From Neostapfia colusana (lineage: Eukaryota > Streptophyta > Magnoliopsida > Poales > Poaceae), in contig JASWHV010000003.1 of assembly GCA_030760725.1 (NCBI GenBank), positions 110,640,153 to 110,704,152 of the forward strand: DNA of 64,000 nucleotides. The letters are read 5' to 3'. The translations under genes and the position numbers were made by a program. A model generated the notes under the pieces. It ran no database searches and was not told the origin of the DNA. It saw nothing but the letters and a program-made list of their open reading frames with translations. Below, piece after piece: positions 10,402-22,052 of this stretch (the stretch's first letter is position 1; each line of letters opens with the position of its first letter).

Positions 10402-10888
10402 TTTTGGGAGAGATAGCGAGCTCGAGGTGGGGCTCCCGTCTCTTCAACTTCGCGCACCTTCTCGAAGACCCGCTTTGACTGCTGCTGGAGCATGAACAAT
10501 CGTTGGATCGTGGGAGCGTGTGCCCTGCTTAATGGTTGCTTTTACTGCGGCGGTTCCCAAGGCTGCCTCTTTTGCACGTCGCAGCGCCTTTTCGGGAACC
10601 GCCGAAGCGTCCCGCCAGATTGACTTCTCGGGAGACTGACTTCTTGGCCCACCACTTCTGCTGGAAGGCTCGGGTCCACTTGTCATTGACGTTTGATCTT
10701 GGAGCTGAAGCGGTTGTCCAAGCAGTGCATTCGAAGAGTTTTGAATCAATTTGAATCAAGTATGGGAAGTATAAAAGGGGATCTTATCTGCATCGCAGGC
10801 TTCCCTTCGCACTTCCCCGAGCTTGAGCCTTCCTTGTTCTCTGAGTTCTTGTGCCCTTGTCTTCCAAGTTCTTGAGCTTCTGTTGGCC
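10402..10888. other. Element A spacer before the antisense gene
   Basis: About 490 bp without a convincing protein. Read on the plus strand it acts as leader for the antisense gene: GTATAAAAGGGG at about 10769-10780 is a possible TATA box about 110 bp before the ATG. Confidence 0.5.
10768..10778 (+). promoter_or_regulatory. Possible TATA box for the antisense gene of element A
   Basis: AGTATAAAAGG lies on the plus strand about 110 bp upstream of the ATG at 10889, so the antisense gene may have its own promoter independent of the LTR. Confidence 0.4.
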
Positions 10889-13866
10889 ATGGCTTCCAAT
10901 CTGCCTCCGCCGCGCCTCACCCGATCGGCCGAGCTCGTGACAGTGCGCAAGCTGCTGGGATGGCGCGCGGAGGAGCAGAAACACTGGCTCCGGCGGGGAT
11001 CTCTCCCCCTGTTCCTAGAGAAGGGGGAGATAGTCTTCTTCACTGCCTACGCCTTGGCGGGGTTCGTTCCGCCAATTTCTTCCTTCTTCGTGACAGTGCT
11101 GGAGACGTACGGTCTCCAGCTTCATCATCTCTACCCCAACTCCTTCGCGATGGCCGCCGTCTTCGTGCACTTCTGCGAGATGTTCGTGGGAGTGCGCGCT
11201 TCGGTGACGCTCTTCCGCTACTTCTTCGTGTTGCGGACGACTGGGTGCAGCTCGAAGAATCAGCTGGGGGCGTACTACTTTCAGCATCGCTGCAAGGATC
11301 CGAAGGCCTCTGGGTACCTTCTACCTTTCAGCGCGGCGAGGTGAGAAAACTGGAGAGTGAACTGCGTGATTGTGCAGACCGATGATCATGATCGTCTTCA
11401 GCTACCGACTGCCGGCCCGACCACCGAGCGTCGCTTCTGGGAGGAGATCCTGGAGCTGGAGCCGGAATACGCGCCGGTCTTGGAGCGGATCCGGTTCCTT
11501 GCCAACAAGGGGCTGATGTCCCTGATGGTGCTGATAGACCTCCTGTCACGCCGCATTGCGCCCTTGCAACAGCGCAACCGCCCGGCATGGTACTACACCG
11601 GCGAGCACGACTGCACCAGGATGGAGATGGGTCTCGGCTCCGATCCATCTGAGGATATGTTGTACAAGATGGTGGTAAGGGTAAGCGGCGACTTCATCAC
11701 CGGCGGCGACCTCACTTTCTCGGCCTCCTGCACTCCCCTCTTCTTGGAGCCGCAGCGGAGGGCGGAGTTGCTACGGAAGATGCCAAACCTGGACGACATC
11801 GGAATCGCCGTGCGTCAGGTTGGGGATGTATTCTGGGGAATCTCGATCCCCGGGGTCAAGCGCTCTGGAGCAGAGCGCGTGGCGTCGGCCGACGCCCAAC
11901 CCTCACTGAGGGTCGACGGAGCTCAGACCATCGACAAGGGGAAGGGGAAGGAGCCGACCTCCGGGCAGCCGGAGAAGAAGCGTGTCCGATCCCCTCCGAG
12001 GGCGCCGTTCGCGCCGAGCCAGGGGACCAGGGTACCCTTGCGCCCATCTTCGAGAGGCGCTGGTTCGTCGGGCGGCGACCCCGAGAGGCCTCGGGTCTTC
12101 CAGTCCGACAGGGCTCCTCTCGGACAGCGGCGGTCCGAGGGGCCCCGGGCGTCCCGCCCTCCTTCCTCAGGCGGAGGAGCCCTGTGGGGGAACGCCAGTG
12201 CAGCGATGCTCGGGGATGAGCCGAGAGCTCAGGCGCCCCGACCGCAGGCTCGGCGGGCGACGACGTTAGAGGGAGCAGCACCAAGACTCAACCGGGGACG
12301 CAGGTGCCCCGGGCTTCGGGGACTGGATCGGCGAGCTGTGCGAAGGGCGCTTCCGGTGGGAGCCCTACTGCTCCGCCTCCCAAGGGGGCTCTGGGTGCGT
12401 CTCCTGCCCCGCCGGTCCGGGTACCTGCGGCGCAGGCGCAGGTGTCGACGGTAGGCTCTGGTGGTCCTGCCCCTGCTCGGAAGCCGGGGCTCCATGCCGT
12501 TGGAGCGCTCTCGTCCCTCGGTAAGATTTGTTCTTTCCGAATTTTAGAACCTGTGTTCCTTTCTCCTTTTATTAGCCTGAGTCCCATGTTGGCAGGGACT
12601 CATCGGCTGCCGGGGGTGAGTCTGTTCCCCGGCCATCTCCGGCTGGCGGAGGTTCTTCACCGCGGCGTCCGAAAGCTGCAGCGGCTCTGACGGCCCCCAA
12701 GTCGGCGCAGGCTTCTTCTGTGCCGGCGGGATCATTCCCTGCGGTGGTGGCGGCAGCACCCGCTCGTCCCCCTTCACCAGCTCAGAAGCCGGCGATTGCC
12801 GAGGGCTCGGCGAAGCCGGCTGGCGGTGCCCGACCCTCCGGTGTTGAGGCTGGAGGAGCAGCTGCAGGTCCTCCAGCTTACCCAGATCGACGTCTCATCT
12901 CGGTTGCCGAGATGCCATCATCTCCTCCGGGCGACGACGTGATGTAAGAGGTCGGGGGCGCGGCTTCGGCCTCTGCCGCCCCGCTGCCCCTGGCGGATGC
13001 CTTAGAGCTTGCCCAGGCGGGCGTCCGGCGGCAGGTCCATGCCACCCTGGAGCGAAAGCGGGAGGTGCTGGCCGGGGAGAGGGACCGCCTCCTCAGCTGG
13101 GGGCATCTCCTGAAGCAGCGGACTCAGGAGGTCAGGGTGGAGCTTGATTCGAGGCAGTCGAGGCTTGATGCCATGAAGGCGCTGCTCGACGCTCAGAAGA
13201 GGGCCGTTGACCACCTGGACTCCGAGACCCGGCAGCTCCACCAGGAGACCCGCGAGGCTCACGCTAGGGCCGAGGTGTGTTCCACTGCCGTGGTGGAGCT
13301 GCGGCTGCAGGTAGCTCGTCGCGGATCTGGAGGCCAGCGAGGGCGAGCTGAGGGCTCGGGCCAAGGAGCTGGGACTTCGGGAGTCGGCTGTTGCCGCGAG
13401 GGAGGAGCAGACCTCCCGGGAGCGCCAGGCGGTGCTGGATCATGAGCTGGTGGCACGCCAAGAGGTGGAGAATCTCCAGGCTTCGCGATCTGTCAAGGCC
13501 CGAGCGGTCTGGAGCTTTGTCGGTGAGGCGGGGTCTGCCCTGGTTCCCCTCGGTTTCAGCCCGGTGAGGACGGAGGCTCCAGCACAGGAGGTGCTTGAGG
13601 CAATCCTGGCGCTTGAGTCCATCAGCGCCAAGCTGGGCAGGCTCGAAGAGGTGATCGCCGACGAGCTTGAGGCGGAGGGACGGGGTCTGGCGAAGGAGGT
13701 CGCCACGCACGTGCTGGCGTGCTTCCGGAGTCAAGACCCTTCCTTATCTCTGGAGCCGGTGAGACTAGGCCCCGTCGTCGCGCGGGAGGAAGCTGCCAGG
13801 GCCGAAGTCGGGGACATGGCCGCCCTTGTGGCCTCTAGGTTCCAGCGGGAGTCCCGGGACTCCTAG
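10889..13866 (+). pseudogene. Antisense extra gene of element A (putative gypsy-type transposon domain plus coiled coil)
   Basis: It starts at MASNLPPPRLTRSAEL. Residues about 20-150 match the plant 'putative gypsy type transposon' domain (Pfam Transposase_28 as I recall it): KGEIVFFTAYALAGFVPP, YGLQLHHLYPNSFAMAAVFVHFCE, RYFFVLR, NQLGAYYFQHR. Next come a second conserved block (FWEEILELEPEY, LMSLMVLIDLLSRRIAPLQQR, LRKMPNLDDIGIAVRQVGD), a Pro/Ser/Arg-rich linker, and a C-terminal coiled coil (about 12990-13690). The frame carries a TGA at 11342 (probably Trp), a shift near 12250-12300, a TAA at 12945 and a shift near 13315. A 75-bp intron is likely at 12521-12595 (GTAAGA to TTGGCAG). It lies antisense to gag-pol. 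Its function is unknown to me. Confidence 0.75.
12521..12595 (+). other. Predicted intron in the antisense gene of element A
   Basis: The donor GTAAGATTTG and acceptor CATGTTGGCAG bracket 75 bp of T-rich DNA inside an otherwise GC-rich gene. The junction frame does not fit perfectly because of nearby indels. Confidence 0.55.
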
Positions 13867-14939
13867 GCAGTCTCCCCTGTGGCCAGAAGGCCCTGTATCT
13901 TTTCTTTTTCTTTGTTTGTTTTTGTTGAGTCTGTAGCCCAGCTCATGGACCTTTTGATGAATGAACATGCCCTTTGTTTCATGTGTCCGTGCTTATCTTC
14001 TTCTTGGCTTGGCCTGGCCGAGTCCTTAGCTCCGCAAGGACCTCGGAGGCCTTCACCGATATTGAAGTCTTGCGTAGAGACTTTCCTCAGGTCCCTATTG
14101 CGTTAAGGGCCCAAGGGGTCTTCGGAGCTCGCGCCGTGAGGACGGGGAGGCCCGGATCTGCTGGCCATGTGGCGGGCCCGGAGCTCTCCTCTGAGGAGAA
14201 GGAGGTCCGGCCCTGCGGGACACGTGGAGCCTTCGGAGCTCACCCCTACGGAGGGGGCGAGGTCCGTCTCCTCTGGTCTTGCCTTGGAGTAGTCTGGAGC
14301 TCCGGTCTTTCTATGCGCGGTCCCCGTAGTGGCCCCCTGGTAGGTGTGGCCAATGCTTTGGGCATACCTACCATACTCCTGCGGGGGAGCTAAAGCCGGG
14401 AGGACCTGCACACAAGTAAGGGAACCGTAATTCTCCCCAGGGCTCTCCCTTCCCTTTCTCATAGTCTTATTTGGCTTACGGTCCTGATCCGGTATACGGG
14501 GCTTGGGCAATTCAGTGCGCCCGGCGCAGGGGGTCCGGCCCCCTGGCAATCAGCAGGTACCTCAAGCGCGACCGTCTTCGGTAGGATAGCAAATGCTGAC
14601 TAGGGATGAGAGTGGGAAAGGAGAGCTAAATGTACAGTGAGCATACATGGAAAGTGCGGTCATAAAAATTAATGCGTAATTTAAATGAGCACAAGGGTGA
14701 GAGCGTGGCAGGACAGGTTTCTTTCCATATAAATATCCATAGGAGGAAGGCAGGCTAAACATGGAGACGACGACCCGCCCCATTAAGAAGGGAAGCAAGA
14801 CTCTACGCGCTTAGGGTCGGAACCAGGCCAAGCTGAAACGTAGTCCTGGACCGTCCCCTGGGACTTAGCCGCTCCGAGCGCTGTTCCTGGACTCTATAGG
14901 ATTTATTACAGAAAGAAAAAGAATTGTCCTACTACTGCT
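13867..14939. other. Element A non-coding region between the antisense gene and integrase
   Basis: There is no convincing gene. It holds one G-box unit of LTR type (about 14130-14270). A segment at 14430-14800 is closely matched at 29690-30235 in element C, which shows that C is the same type of element. AATTAATGCGTAATTTAAAT-like AT-rich sequence near 14665 is shared by both. Confidence 0.7.
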
Positions 14940-16800
14940 CTAGGGATAGAACTTACGGAGGTGTTCTATGTTCCAAGGTTTCGGGAGCGGAACCCCATCC
15001 TCGGTGGAAAGGCGTACGCACTCGGGGCGGCAAAATTTCGTGACCCGGAAGGGACCTTCCCAGCCGAGGGAGAGTTTGTTGGTCCCTTCGCGAGAAAGTA
15101 TGCGCCGCAGTACCAGGTCGCCTTCTTGCAGCTCCCGGACACGTACGGACCTTTGGTGGTAGCACCGGAGCGTCTGCCGGTACCGTGCATTGCGGAGCAC
15201 TGCGTGTAATCGAGCCTCGTCGACGAGGTCGACGTCTTCACGCCGGAGGTTGTCCTGCGCGGCTTCGTCGTAAGCTCGGACACGGAGAGACTTCATGGTG
15301 ATCTCTGGAGGAAGCACAACTTCGGCCCCGTACACCATGAAGAAGGGTGTCTCCCCGGTGGCCCGACTTTGGGATGTCCAGTTAGCCCACAGGGTGCTCG
15401 AAATATCATCCACCCACTTGGCACCATGTTTCTTCAAGCCGTCATAGGTGCGAGTCTTAAGGCCCCGAAGGATCTCGGCGTTGGCCCTCTCGACTTGCCC
15501 ATTGCTCTTTGGGTGAGCAACGGAGGCATAGCACACCTGGATGCCAAGGTCTTCGCAGTAGTCTTGGAATGCTGCGCTGGTGAACTGGGTCCCGTTGTCG
15601 GTGATGATTCTGTTCGGGACCCCGAACCGGCAGACGATTGACTTGATGAACTTGACCGCAGATTGCTTGTTGATGGTGATGACGGGTGTAGCTTCTGGCC
15701 ACTTGGTGAACTTGTCGATGGCGACGTAGAGGTACCGGAATCCCCCGACGGCTTTGGGGAATGGCCCCAGGATGTCCAACCCCCACACCGCGAATGGCCA
15801 CGAGGGCGGGATCATCTGTACCGCCTGAGCCGGTGTGTGGATCTGCTTGGCGTGGAACTGGCGCGCCTTGCAGCTCTTGACCAGCTTGACGGCATCCCGG
15901 AGTGTTGTCGGCCAGTAGAAGCCATGCCGGAAGGCTTTACCGACAAGCGTGCTTGAGGAAGAGTGACTCCCACATTTGCCTCCATGGATCTCAGCGAGCA
16001 AGTCGCAGCCTTCCCCCTGGGTTATGCACCGCAATAGGACGTGGTTGGCACCACGCCGGTAGAGATCCCCTTCTACCAGCGCATATCTTTTAGCCATGCG
16101 CACGATCCGTTCAGCGGATACACGTTCATCAGGGAGGATATTGTCTTTCAAGTAGTCCCGGATCTCCGTGATCCATGCATCGGGTCTGACTTGAGCTTCT
16201 GGATCTTGAGCGCTGGGTAGCACGGAGTCCCCAGTGACGCTTACGATCCTTGGCGGCGTCCATGGTAGCAGGGCCGCCGGGACCGCCAGCTTCGAGGTGC
16301 TGGTCCAGCCCCCTTCGCCCGCCTTGGTAGGCCGGGCTGTGGGCCGCAGCAACGTCTTCTCGAAGACTCCCTCGGGCACAGGGGCTCCGGTGGAAGCCTT
16401 CGTTGAGAGGTCGTCAGCCGCAGCATTGCCAGCGCACGGTACATGGCGCAGGTCCAAGGCGAGGAAGTCTTTCTCCAGCATATGCATGTGGAGTAGATAA
16501 GCAGCTAGTTGCGGGTCATTGCAAGAGCATTCACCCTTAACTTGTTGATGACTAGCTGGGAGTCACCCTGTGCCAACAACTGGCGAGCGCCTAGAGACAG
16601 GGTTGTCTTTAGGCCAAATATGAGTGCTTCATACTCTGCCATGTTGTTGGTTGCCTTGAAATTGAGACGCACCATGTACCCAAACTGCTCCCCCGATGGC
16701 ATGAGAAGCAGTACACCGGCACCGGCCCCCTGCTTGCGCGAGGAGCCGTCGAAGAAGAGCGTGCAGTGAGGCCCGGTAAGACCGGAGCTCGGGGCTTTGG
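14940..16800 (-). pseudogene. Element A second RNase H and integrase
   Basis: The minus strand first gives the extra archaeal-type RNase H of Tat elements (FDGSSRKQGAGAG near 16745, NMAEYEALIFGLK, LAQGDSQLVI, NAAADDLSTKA), then integrase. The zinc-binding part has IHGGKCGSH and SCKARQ; the family has CxxC, so the last Cys is Arg here. The catalytic triad is present: GLDILGPF, ITDNGTQF, SNGQVERANAEIL. The C-terminal domain ends ...WNIEHLRKFYP and a stop at 14940. From 16487 down to 14940 there is one open frame of 515 codons. Integrase inserts the cDNA into chromosomes with a 5-bp duplication, matching GTACC. Confidence 0.88.
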
Positions 16801-19380
16801 TTCACCGTCTTCGTGGCCCCCTGGGTCGGTCGTTGTTGGCGTCCACTCAGCCACGAAGTCAGCCAGTGCTTGGCTCTTGACTGCGTGGCGAGGAAGGAAG
16901 TCCAGCTCAAACTCCGCTAGCTCCGCTGCCCATTTAGTGACATTGCCGGTCGCGTTGGGGCTGTGAAGAATGGCCTTCAGCGGGTAGGAGGTGACCACCG
17001 AGATCCGGTGGGCTTGGAAGTAGTGGCGGAGCTTCCTGGATGCCACGAGTACTGCATACAGTAGCTTGTGGACCTCCAGGTACCTCATCTTGGCGTCGTG
17101 GAGAACTTCGCTGATGTAGTAGACAGGCCTCTGGATGGTTCGGACCCTCCCCCTGGGCCTGAGATGTCCTGCTCCATTGGCTCAGGCCGGCAGGAGGTAG
17201 ACGGGTCCGGGGGAGCCTCCGGGAGCCGGGACCCGGGGGTTTCTAGGCCGTCTTGGACCTCTGGGAGGTCGTCTTGTTCTCCTGGGAGGTCCCTCTGGAC
17301 CTCCGGGGGGTTATCTTGGAGCTCCGGGAGGTTGTCTTGGAGCTCCACGAGGTCCCCTTGGATCTCCGGGAGGTCACCTTGGGGCTCCGGGAGGTCATCT
17401 TGAGTCTCCGGGGTCTCCTAGTGCTTGTCTTCTGCTACTGGAGCAGGCTGCGATGATGAGGGGTCCGGCCGCTCTGCGACGACTACCATGCTCACCACCT
17501 CTGTTGTTGCCGCTATGTAGAGCAGCAAGTGCTCTTCGGGCTCGGAGGCTACCATGATGGGTAGGGTCGTCAGGAGATGTTTCAACTCCTGGAATGTTTC
17601 CTCTGCTTCGTCGGTCCAAGCAAAAGGACCGGATTTGCACAGGAGCTTAAAGAAGGGAAGTGCCCGCTCTGCTAGCCTCGGTATAAACTGACTCAGCGCG
17701 GCTAGGCATCCCGTGAGTTTCTGGACATCTTGATGCGGGCGGGGGTCGCATCAGGTCGATAGCCTTGATCTTCTCTGGGTTGGCCTCAATCCCTCAGTGT
17801 GAGACCAGGAATCCTAGGAGCTTTCCAGATGATACGCCGAACACACATTTGTCGGGGTTCAGCTTAGTGCGTGTGGAGCGCAGTTTGTCAAAGACTATAG
17901 CTAGGTTATCTAACAAGGATGAGCTCTGCCTGACCTTGACAACGATGTCATCGACATACACCAAGACTAAGTCTCTTATTAGCCCTCCAAAGGTTTTGTG
18001 CATAGCACGTACAAAGGTGAGGAGAGCATTGTTTAGACCATAAGGCACAGATACATAACAATATAGGCCGTCTACTGTGATGAAAGAAGTGTGTTCTTCA
18101 TCTTCTCTAGACATAGGGATTTGATGAAAGCCCGAGTAGGCGTCTAGGAAGCATAGCATATCACAGCCTGATGTAGAGTCTACTATTTGATCTAATCTAG
18201 GGAGAGGGAATGGATCTGTAGGACATGCCTTATTGAGACTGGTGTAGTCGATGCATATCCGGAGCTTCTCGCCGGCCTTCGGGACGACGACGGGGTTCGC
18301 CAACCACCGGGGGTGGTGGACTTCCCGTATGAAGCCAGCGTCCAGCAGCTTCTTGATTTCTTCACGGATGAAGTTCTGCCGCTCGATGGACTGCTTGCGG
18401 GGCTTCTGTTGGACTGGCCGGGCGTCAGGGAAGATCTTCAGATGGTGCTCGATCACCTCCCTAGGGATCCCCGGCATCTGCTACGGTTGCCATGCAAACA
18501 CGTCGACGTTGTGCCGGAGGAAGGTGATGAGCGTGCCTTCCTATTTGCTGTCCAGGCTCCCGGCTACCCGGGTGGTCTGGGCAGCATCGGCGCCGACTTG
18601 GACGACCTTCAGGGGGACGTCGCCCTCGTCGAGGGGTTGCACATGGGGCGCTGAGGTCGAGGCACGGTGGCGTGCACTCGGGTGGAGCTTGCCCGGTTCT
18701 GCACCGCCAGGAGCTGGTGCTCGGGCTGCTGCAAGCGCTTGGAGCTTCTCCAAGGCTGGCACTGCAGCAGTGCAGTCTCCACGAATCTTGAGAACACCTG
18801 TTGGTGTTGGCATCTTCAAGACGAGGTAGCCGTAGTGGGATACTGCCATGAACCGGTACAGGGCTGGCCTGCCAATGATGGCGTTGAAGGGGAGGTAGAT
18901 CTTCGCTACGTCGAACAGAATGTACTCTGTTCGATAACTGTCCGGTGCCCCAAAGGTCACCGGAAGGCTGATGTTGCCGTAGGGGACGACCTGTCCTGGC
19001 CCGACCCCTGAGAACGGGCTCGATGGGGTGAGCTTGGCCATCAGGATCTGCAGCTTCTGGAAAGCTGCGCGGCTAATGAGGTTCAGCCCAGCCCCGCCAT
19101 CTACCAGGATGTGGTACATCTTCACGTTGGCGATGGTGGGTGCTACCAAGAGCGGTAGCTGGCCGGCCCCAGCCATGTTCCTGGGGCAGTCGGTGGCGTC
19201 GAATCTGATGGGGGTTCCCATCCACTTGAGGTGTGGCGCGGCACTTGGGAGAGGAGCCACCGACGCTACTGCTCTGCGCAGAGTCCTGACTGCGCTTCAG
19301 GACGAGGGGTCAGAGGACCCGCCGTAGATGACGTAGAGCGCCTTCCGGCATTCGTCGTTGCTGGAGCTGGAGTCCTCACG
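16801..19380 (-). pseudogene. Element A protease, reverse transcriptase and first RNase H
   Basis: The protease (18541-19260) has LVDGGAGLNLI and IIGRPALYRF; DGG in place of DSG or DTG is usual in grass Tat elements as I recall them. RT (17794-18477) has KLRICIDYTSLNKACPTD, FLDAYSGFHQI, and the catalytic VYVDDIVV (YVDD at 17947-17958). A TGA at 17794 replaces an expected Arg, and the frame shifts near 17745. RNase H follows (17088-16860: YLEVHKLLYAVLVASRKLRHYF, KWAAELAEFELDFLPRHA). Between RT and RNase H lies a repeat-encoded acidic insert (17190-17420). Gag, protease and RT share one frame, broken only by stops. Confidence 0.88.
17190..17420 (-). repeat. Short-unit minisatellite inside pol of element A
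   Basis: The DNA repeats a unit of about 24 bp built from CTCCGGGAGGT and CTTGGA. On the minus strand it encodes an acidic octad series such as LPELQDN, LPEVQRD, LPEIQGD. Most Tat proteins have only a short linker here, so this is an expansion in the RT-RNase H hinge. Confidence 0.75.
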
Positions 19381-19410
19381 GTTGTGCACCGCCTTCATGG
19401 CGCGTTGGGG

Positions 19411-21084
19411 CTACTGGAACTTCGTCTGGCGGTCGACGTTGTCTTGGGCATCGACCTTCTGCTTGCCCTCCCTTTGACGGAAGGGAGGGGCGTCAGCACG
19501 CGGCTGCTTCCCCCTGCGGAAGCGCTCCGCGAACTTCTGGATCTCCCAGCACTCAGCAGCAGTGTGGCTGCTGGTGTTGTGCACGGGGCACGGCTCGCCT
19601 TGGTCACCGTCCTGGGCTGGTGACTGTCGCGGCCTCTTGTCGAGGCATGGCCCCCGAGCTCCAGTGGGTGCTGCAGCTGCTGCAACTGGAGCTTCGGTCA
19701 GCAGCGTGATCTTGCCGCCGGCCTTCTTGACTTTTCTGCCGCTTCCATGGGGAGCAGCACTTGGTCCGGGCTGTTCTCCGGCTTCGGAGACTGGCTGTGA
19801 GTGCCAGTTGCGCCCTTCTGCTGCCCTGGCGCACATGTCCGCCAGGCTGCAGAGCTCTGAGACGTCGCGCACTTCTCTGGTCGCGAGCTTCTCAAGCATC
19901 TTCTTGTCCCGTACACCCTGCCGGAACGCCACCACCACAGAAGCACTCTGAATGTGGGGGATAGTTTTCCGTACCTGGGAGAACCGCTGGATGACGGAGC
20001 GCAGCGACTCTCCAGGTTGTTGTTGGATGGCTTGGAGGTCGAGCTCCATGCCAGGCCGGGTGTAGGAGCTGCCGAAGTTCACAGTAAACTGCCGGCAGAG
20101 CTCTCCCCAGAAGGTTATGGAACCCTGGGGGAGATTCATGAGCCAAGACCGAGCTGGGCCGGTCAAGGCGACGGGGAAGTAGTTGGCCATGACGGCCTCA
20201 TCCCCTCATGCAGCAAGGATGGCGGTGGAGTAGATTTGGAGGAACTCCGTCGGGTTGACGCTGCCATCGTACTTCTCGGGCAGGTGCGGCCGGAACTTGC
20301 GCGGCCACATCGCGAAGCGAAGGTGTGGTGCTAGGGCCGCACATCCTGCTCCTGTTGCTGCAGGTGTTGGTGCCGCGAACGCTTGGTTCGCCGTCGGCAC
20401 CGTGTACCCCGGTATGGGCAAGGCTGTGCCATAGACCGGGGGTACCACTTGCAGGGCATATGGCTGAGACATATGTTGTGTGGCGTATGCCTGTGGCAGA
20501 GATCACGTAGCGAACGTCTGCAGGCCAGGCTGAGTCGAGGCGGTCGACATGCTGTCGCCGACCTCGCTGTTGCGACGCCTCTCTCGGCGTCGCTCGATGG
20601 TCAGGCGGGCGTCTTCGCCCAGGTGACATCGCTCCAGCTTTGACCTCAGGTCCGCAGATGGGAGCCTGGTGGAGCGGGAGTCTGCCGTCTGCCCGTCAAC
20701 CGTTGGCGTGCGCGTCAGCGACACTCCTGGTTGACCGGGACGCCGTCGCCGCTGAAGTTGAGGGTTGGCGGCGACGACGACGAGACGGTCTACGTCGCGA
20801 ATCCACTGCTGGGTCGCTGACTGAGGCGCGTCCCCAGCAGGCGGGAGACACTCAGCTGCAACTAGTGCACTCCCGTGGGAGACACTCAGCGCTGCAGTGG
20901 ATCTTGGGCTTGCTGGAGTCAGCTGCTGGCTTCCAGCTTGCACTGACACACTCCGTCCTGAGTGTGTCGAGACGTAGTCCCCGCTGGTCACTGTTCGTCG
21001 TGAACTAGTGTGCAAAGAGTCGAACCGGAGTTCTGAGCTTGAGGATGACATGAGTGCTAGAATGTCTAGGGAACTAGTGTGCAA
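19411..21084 (-). pseudogene. Element A gag
   Basis: One minus-strand frame runs from about 21084 to 19411, with stops at 20503 and 20206. The N-terminal part (SKLERCHLGEDARLTIERRRE) leads to the capsid region: FRPHLPEKYDGSVNPTEFLQIYSTAI, YFPVALTGPARSWLMNLPQGSI, FWGELCRQFTVNFGSSYTRPG, AFRQGVRDKKMLEKL. A Cys/His motif (CPVHNTSSHTAAECWEIQKF) follows, a variant of the zinc knuckle typical of Tat gag. A TAG at 19411 precedes the protease, possibly once CAG. Gag packages the genomic RNA. Confidence 0.88.
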
Positions 21085-21147
21085 AGAGTCGAACCCTCAG
21101 GTGCGAATGGCTGAGGAGCGAACCCTTGCTAACATCGCCTACCCGAG

Positions 21148-21156
21148 CCTTTTATA
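21148..21156 (-). promoter_or_regulatory. TATA box of element A 5' LTR
   Basis: The minus strand reads TATAAAAGG, the same position and context as in the 3' LTR. It would drive gag-pol. Confidence 0.6.
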
Positions 21157-21554
21157 GTCCAAGGCTCGGGCGGCTTACAAGGTGGGCCTAGGACCCAACT
21201 GGTGGTCCCAGGGAGATTGCCTGCCATGTACCGTATATTGCAGTTACGCCAGTAGTTGTCTCTAGCGAAGGCTTCTGAGTCTTCGTTCTGCCACCCTGTC
21301 CATGCCGCAAGCTAGTCGTAGTGGTTGATGATGGCAGGGGCGGCAGGGGATGTCTTGTCGCTGTGTTTATTGGCGTACAACCTCTGACGTGGCGTGCCAG
21401 TCTTCACTGCGACGTGACTGGGCGCAACGGCACCTAACAGAGGCGTGCTTCGCGTCTCCGCGCCTTGGGAAGGCGCGGGTCTTGAATACCTTGTACAGGC
21501 ACGGTATGGCGCGTCTTTACTCTTGCTGCCTATCGCGCGGGGGCAGGTAGCGCG

Positions 21555-21990
21555 GCTCTGCTGGCCACGTGGCAGGCCCGGAGCTCTCCTCTGAGGAGAG
21601 GGTGGTCCGGCCCCGCTGGACACGTGGAGCCTTCGGAGCTCTCCCCGCGGTGGAGGAAGGTCCGGCTCTGCTGGCCACGTGGCGGGCCCGGAGCTCTCCT
21701 CTAAGGAGAGGGAGGTCCGGCCCCGCTGGACCCGTGGAGCCTTTGGAGCTCTCCCCACGGAGGGGGGGAGGTCCAGCTCTGCTGGCCACGTGGCGGGCCC
21801 GGAGCTTTCCTCTGAGGAGAGGGAGGTCCGGCCCCGCGGGACACGTGGATCCTTCGAAGCTCTCCCCGTGGAGGGGGGAGGTCCGGCTCTGTTGGCAAAG
21901 TGGCGAGCCCGGAGCTTTCCTCTGAGGAGAGGAAGGTCCGGCCCCGCGGGACACGTGGCGCCTTCGGAACTCTCCCTGCGGAGAAGGGCG
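21555..21990. repeat. G-box minisatellite in element A 5' LTR, 110-bp unit, four copies
   Basis: GGCCACGTGG recurs at 21563, 21673 and 21784; the fourth copy (about 21894) reads GGCAAAGTGG. GGACACGTGGAG sites alternate. The copy number and phase match the 3' LTR, as expected if both derive from one template. Confidence 0.9.
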
Positions 21991-22047
21991 AGGTCCTTAG
22001 GCAGTTTCCCTTGTGCACGGGGGTACCCCATATTGAGGGTACCGACA

Positions 22048-22052
22048 GTACC
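22048..22052. repeat. Target-site duplication of element A, right copy
   Basis: GTACC. Element B begins at the very next base. Confidence 0.85.

Larger units (their letters stand above)
9144..22047 (-). mobile_element. Element A: Tat-lineage Ty3/gypsy retrotransposon, 12.9 kb, minus strand
   Basis: LTRs at 9144-10385 and about 21002-22047 are flanked by GTACC. Read on the minus strand the order is 5' LTR, gag, protease, RT, RNase H, a second RNase H, integrase, then a long gene on the opposite (plus) strand, then the 3' LTR. Two RNase H domains and an extra ORF between integrase and 3' LTR are known Tat-lineage traits. The LTR starts TGTCGGTACC in element sense, preceded by a purine-rich GGGCCCGAGGGCCAC. 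Stops and small frameshifts make it non-autonomous, yet most domains are readable. Confidence 0.92.
21002..22047 (-). repeat. Element A 5' LTR, truncated at its inner end
   Basis: It matches the 3' LTR from about 9362 to 10385, but the last ~218 bp in element sense (equivalent to 9144-9361) and the primer binding site are missing. At the break, a 24-bp piece GAACTAGTGTGCAAAGAGTC-GAAC (21002-21025) repeats the sequence at 21072-21095. The outer end CCGACA at 22047 is followed by GTACC. Confidence 0.85.

Noticed and set aside
9855..10480. Long open frames on both strands across the LTR G-box array (also 21517-22178 and 27241-28089)
   Set aside because: They are GC-rich repeat translations (unit length divisible or nearly so by three) that cross the LTR ends and match no family.
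9144..22047. Two unrelated elements, one per strand, because genes point both ways
   Set aside because: One pair of LTRs and one GTACC duplication enclose both, and antisense extra ORFs between integrase and 3' LTR are known in the Tat lineage.
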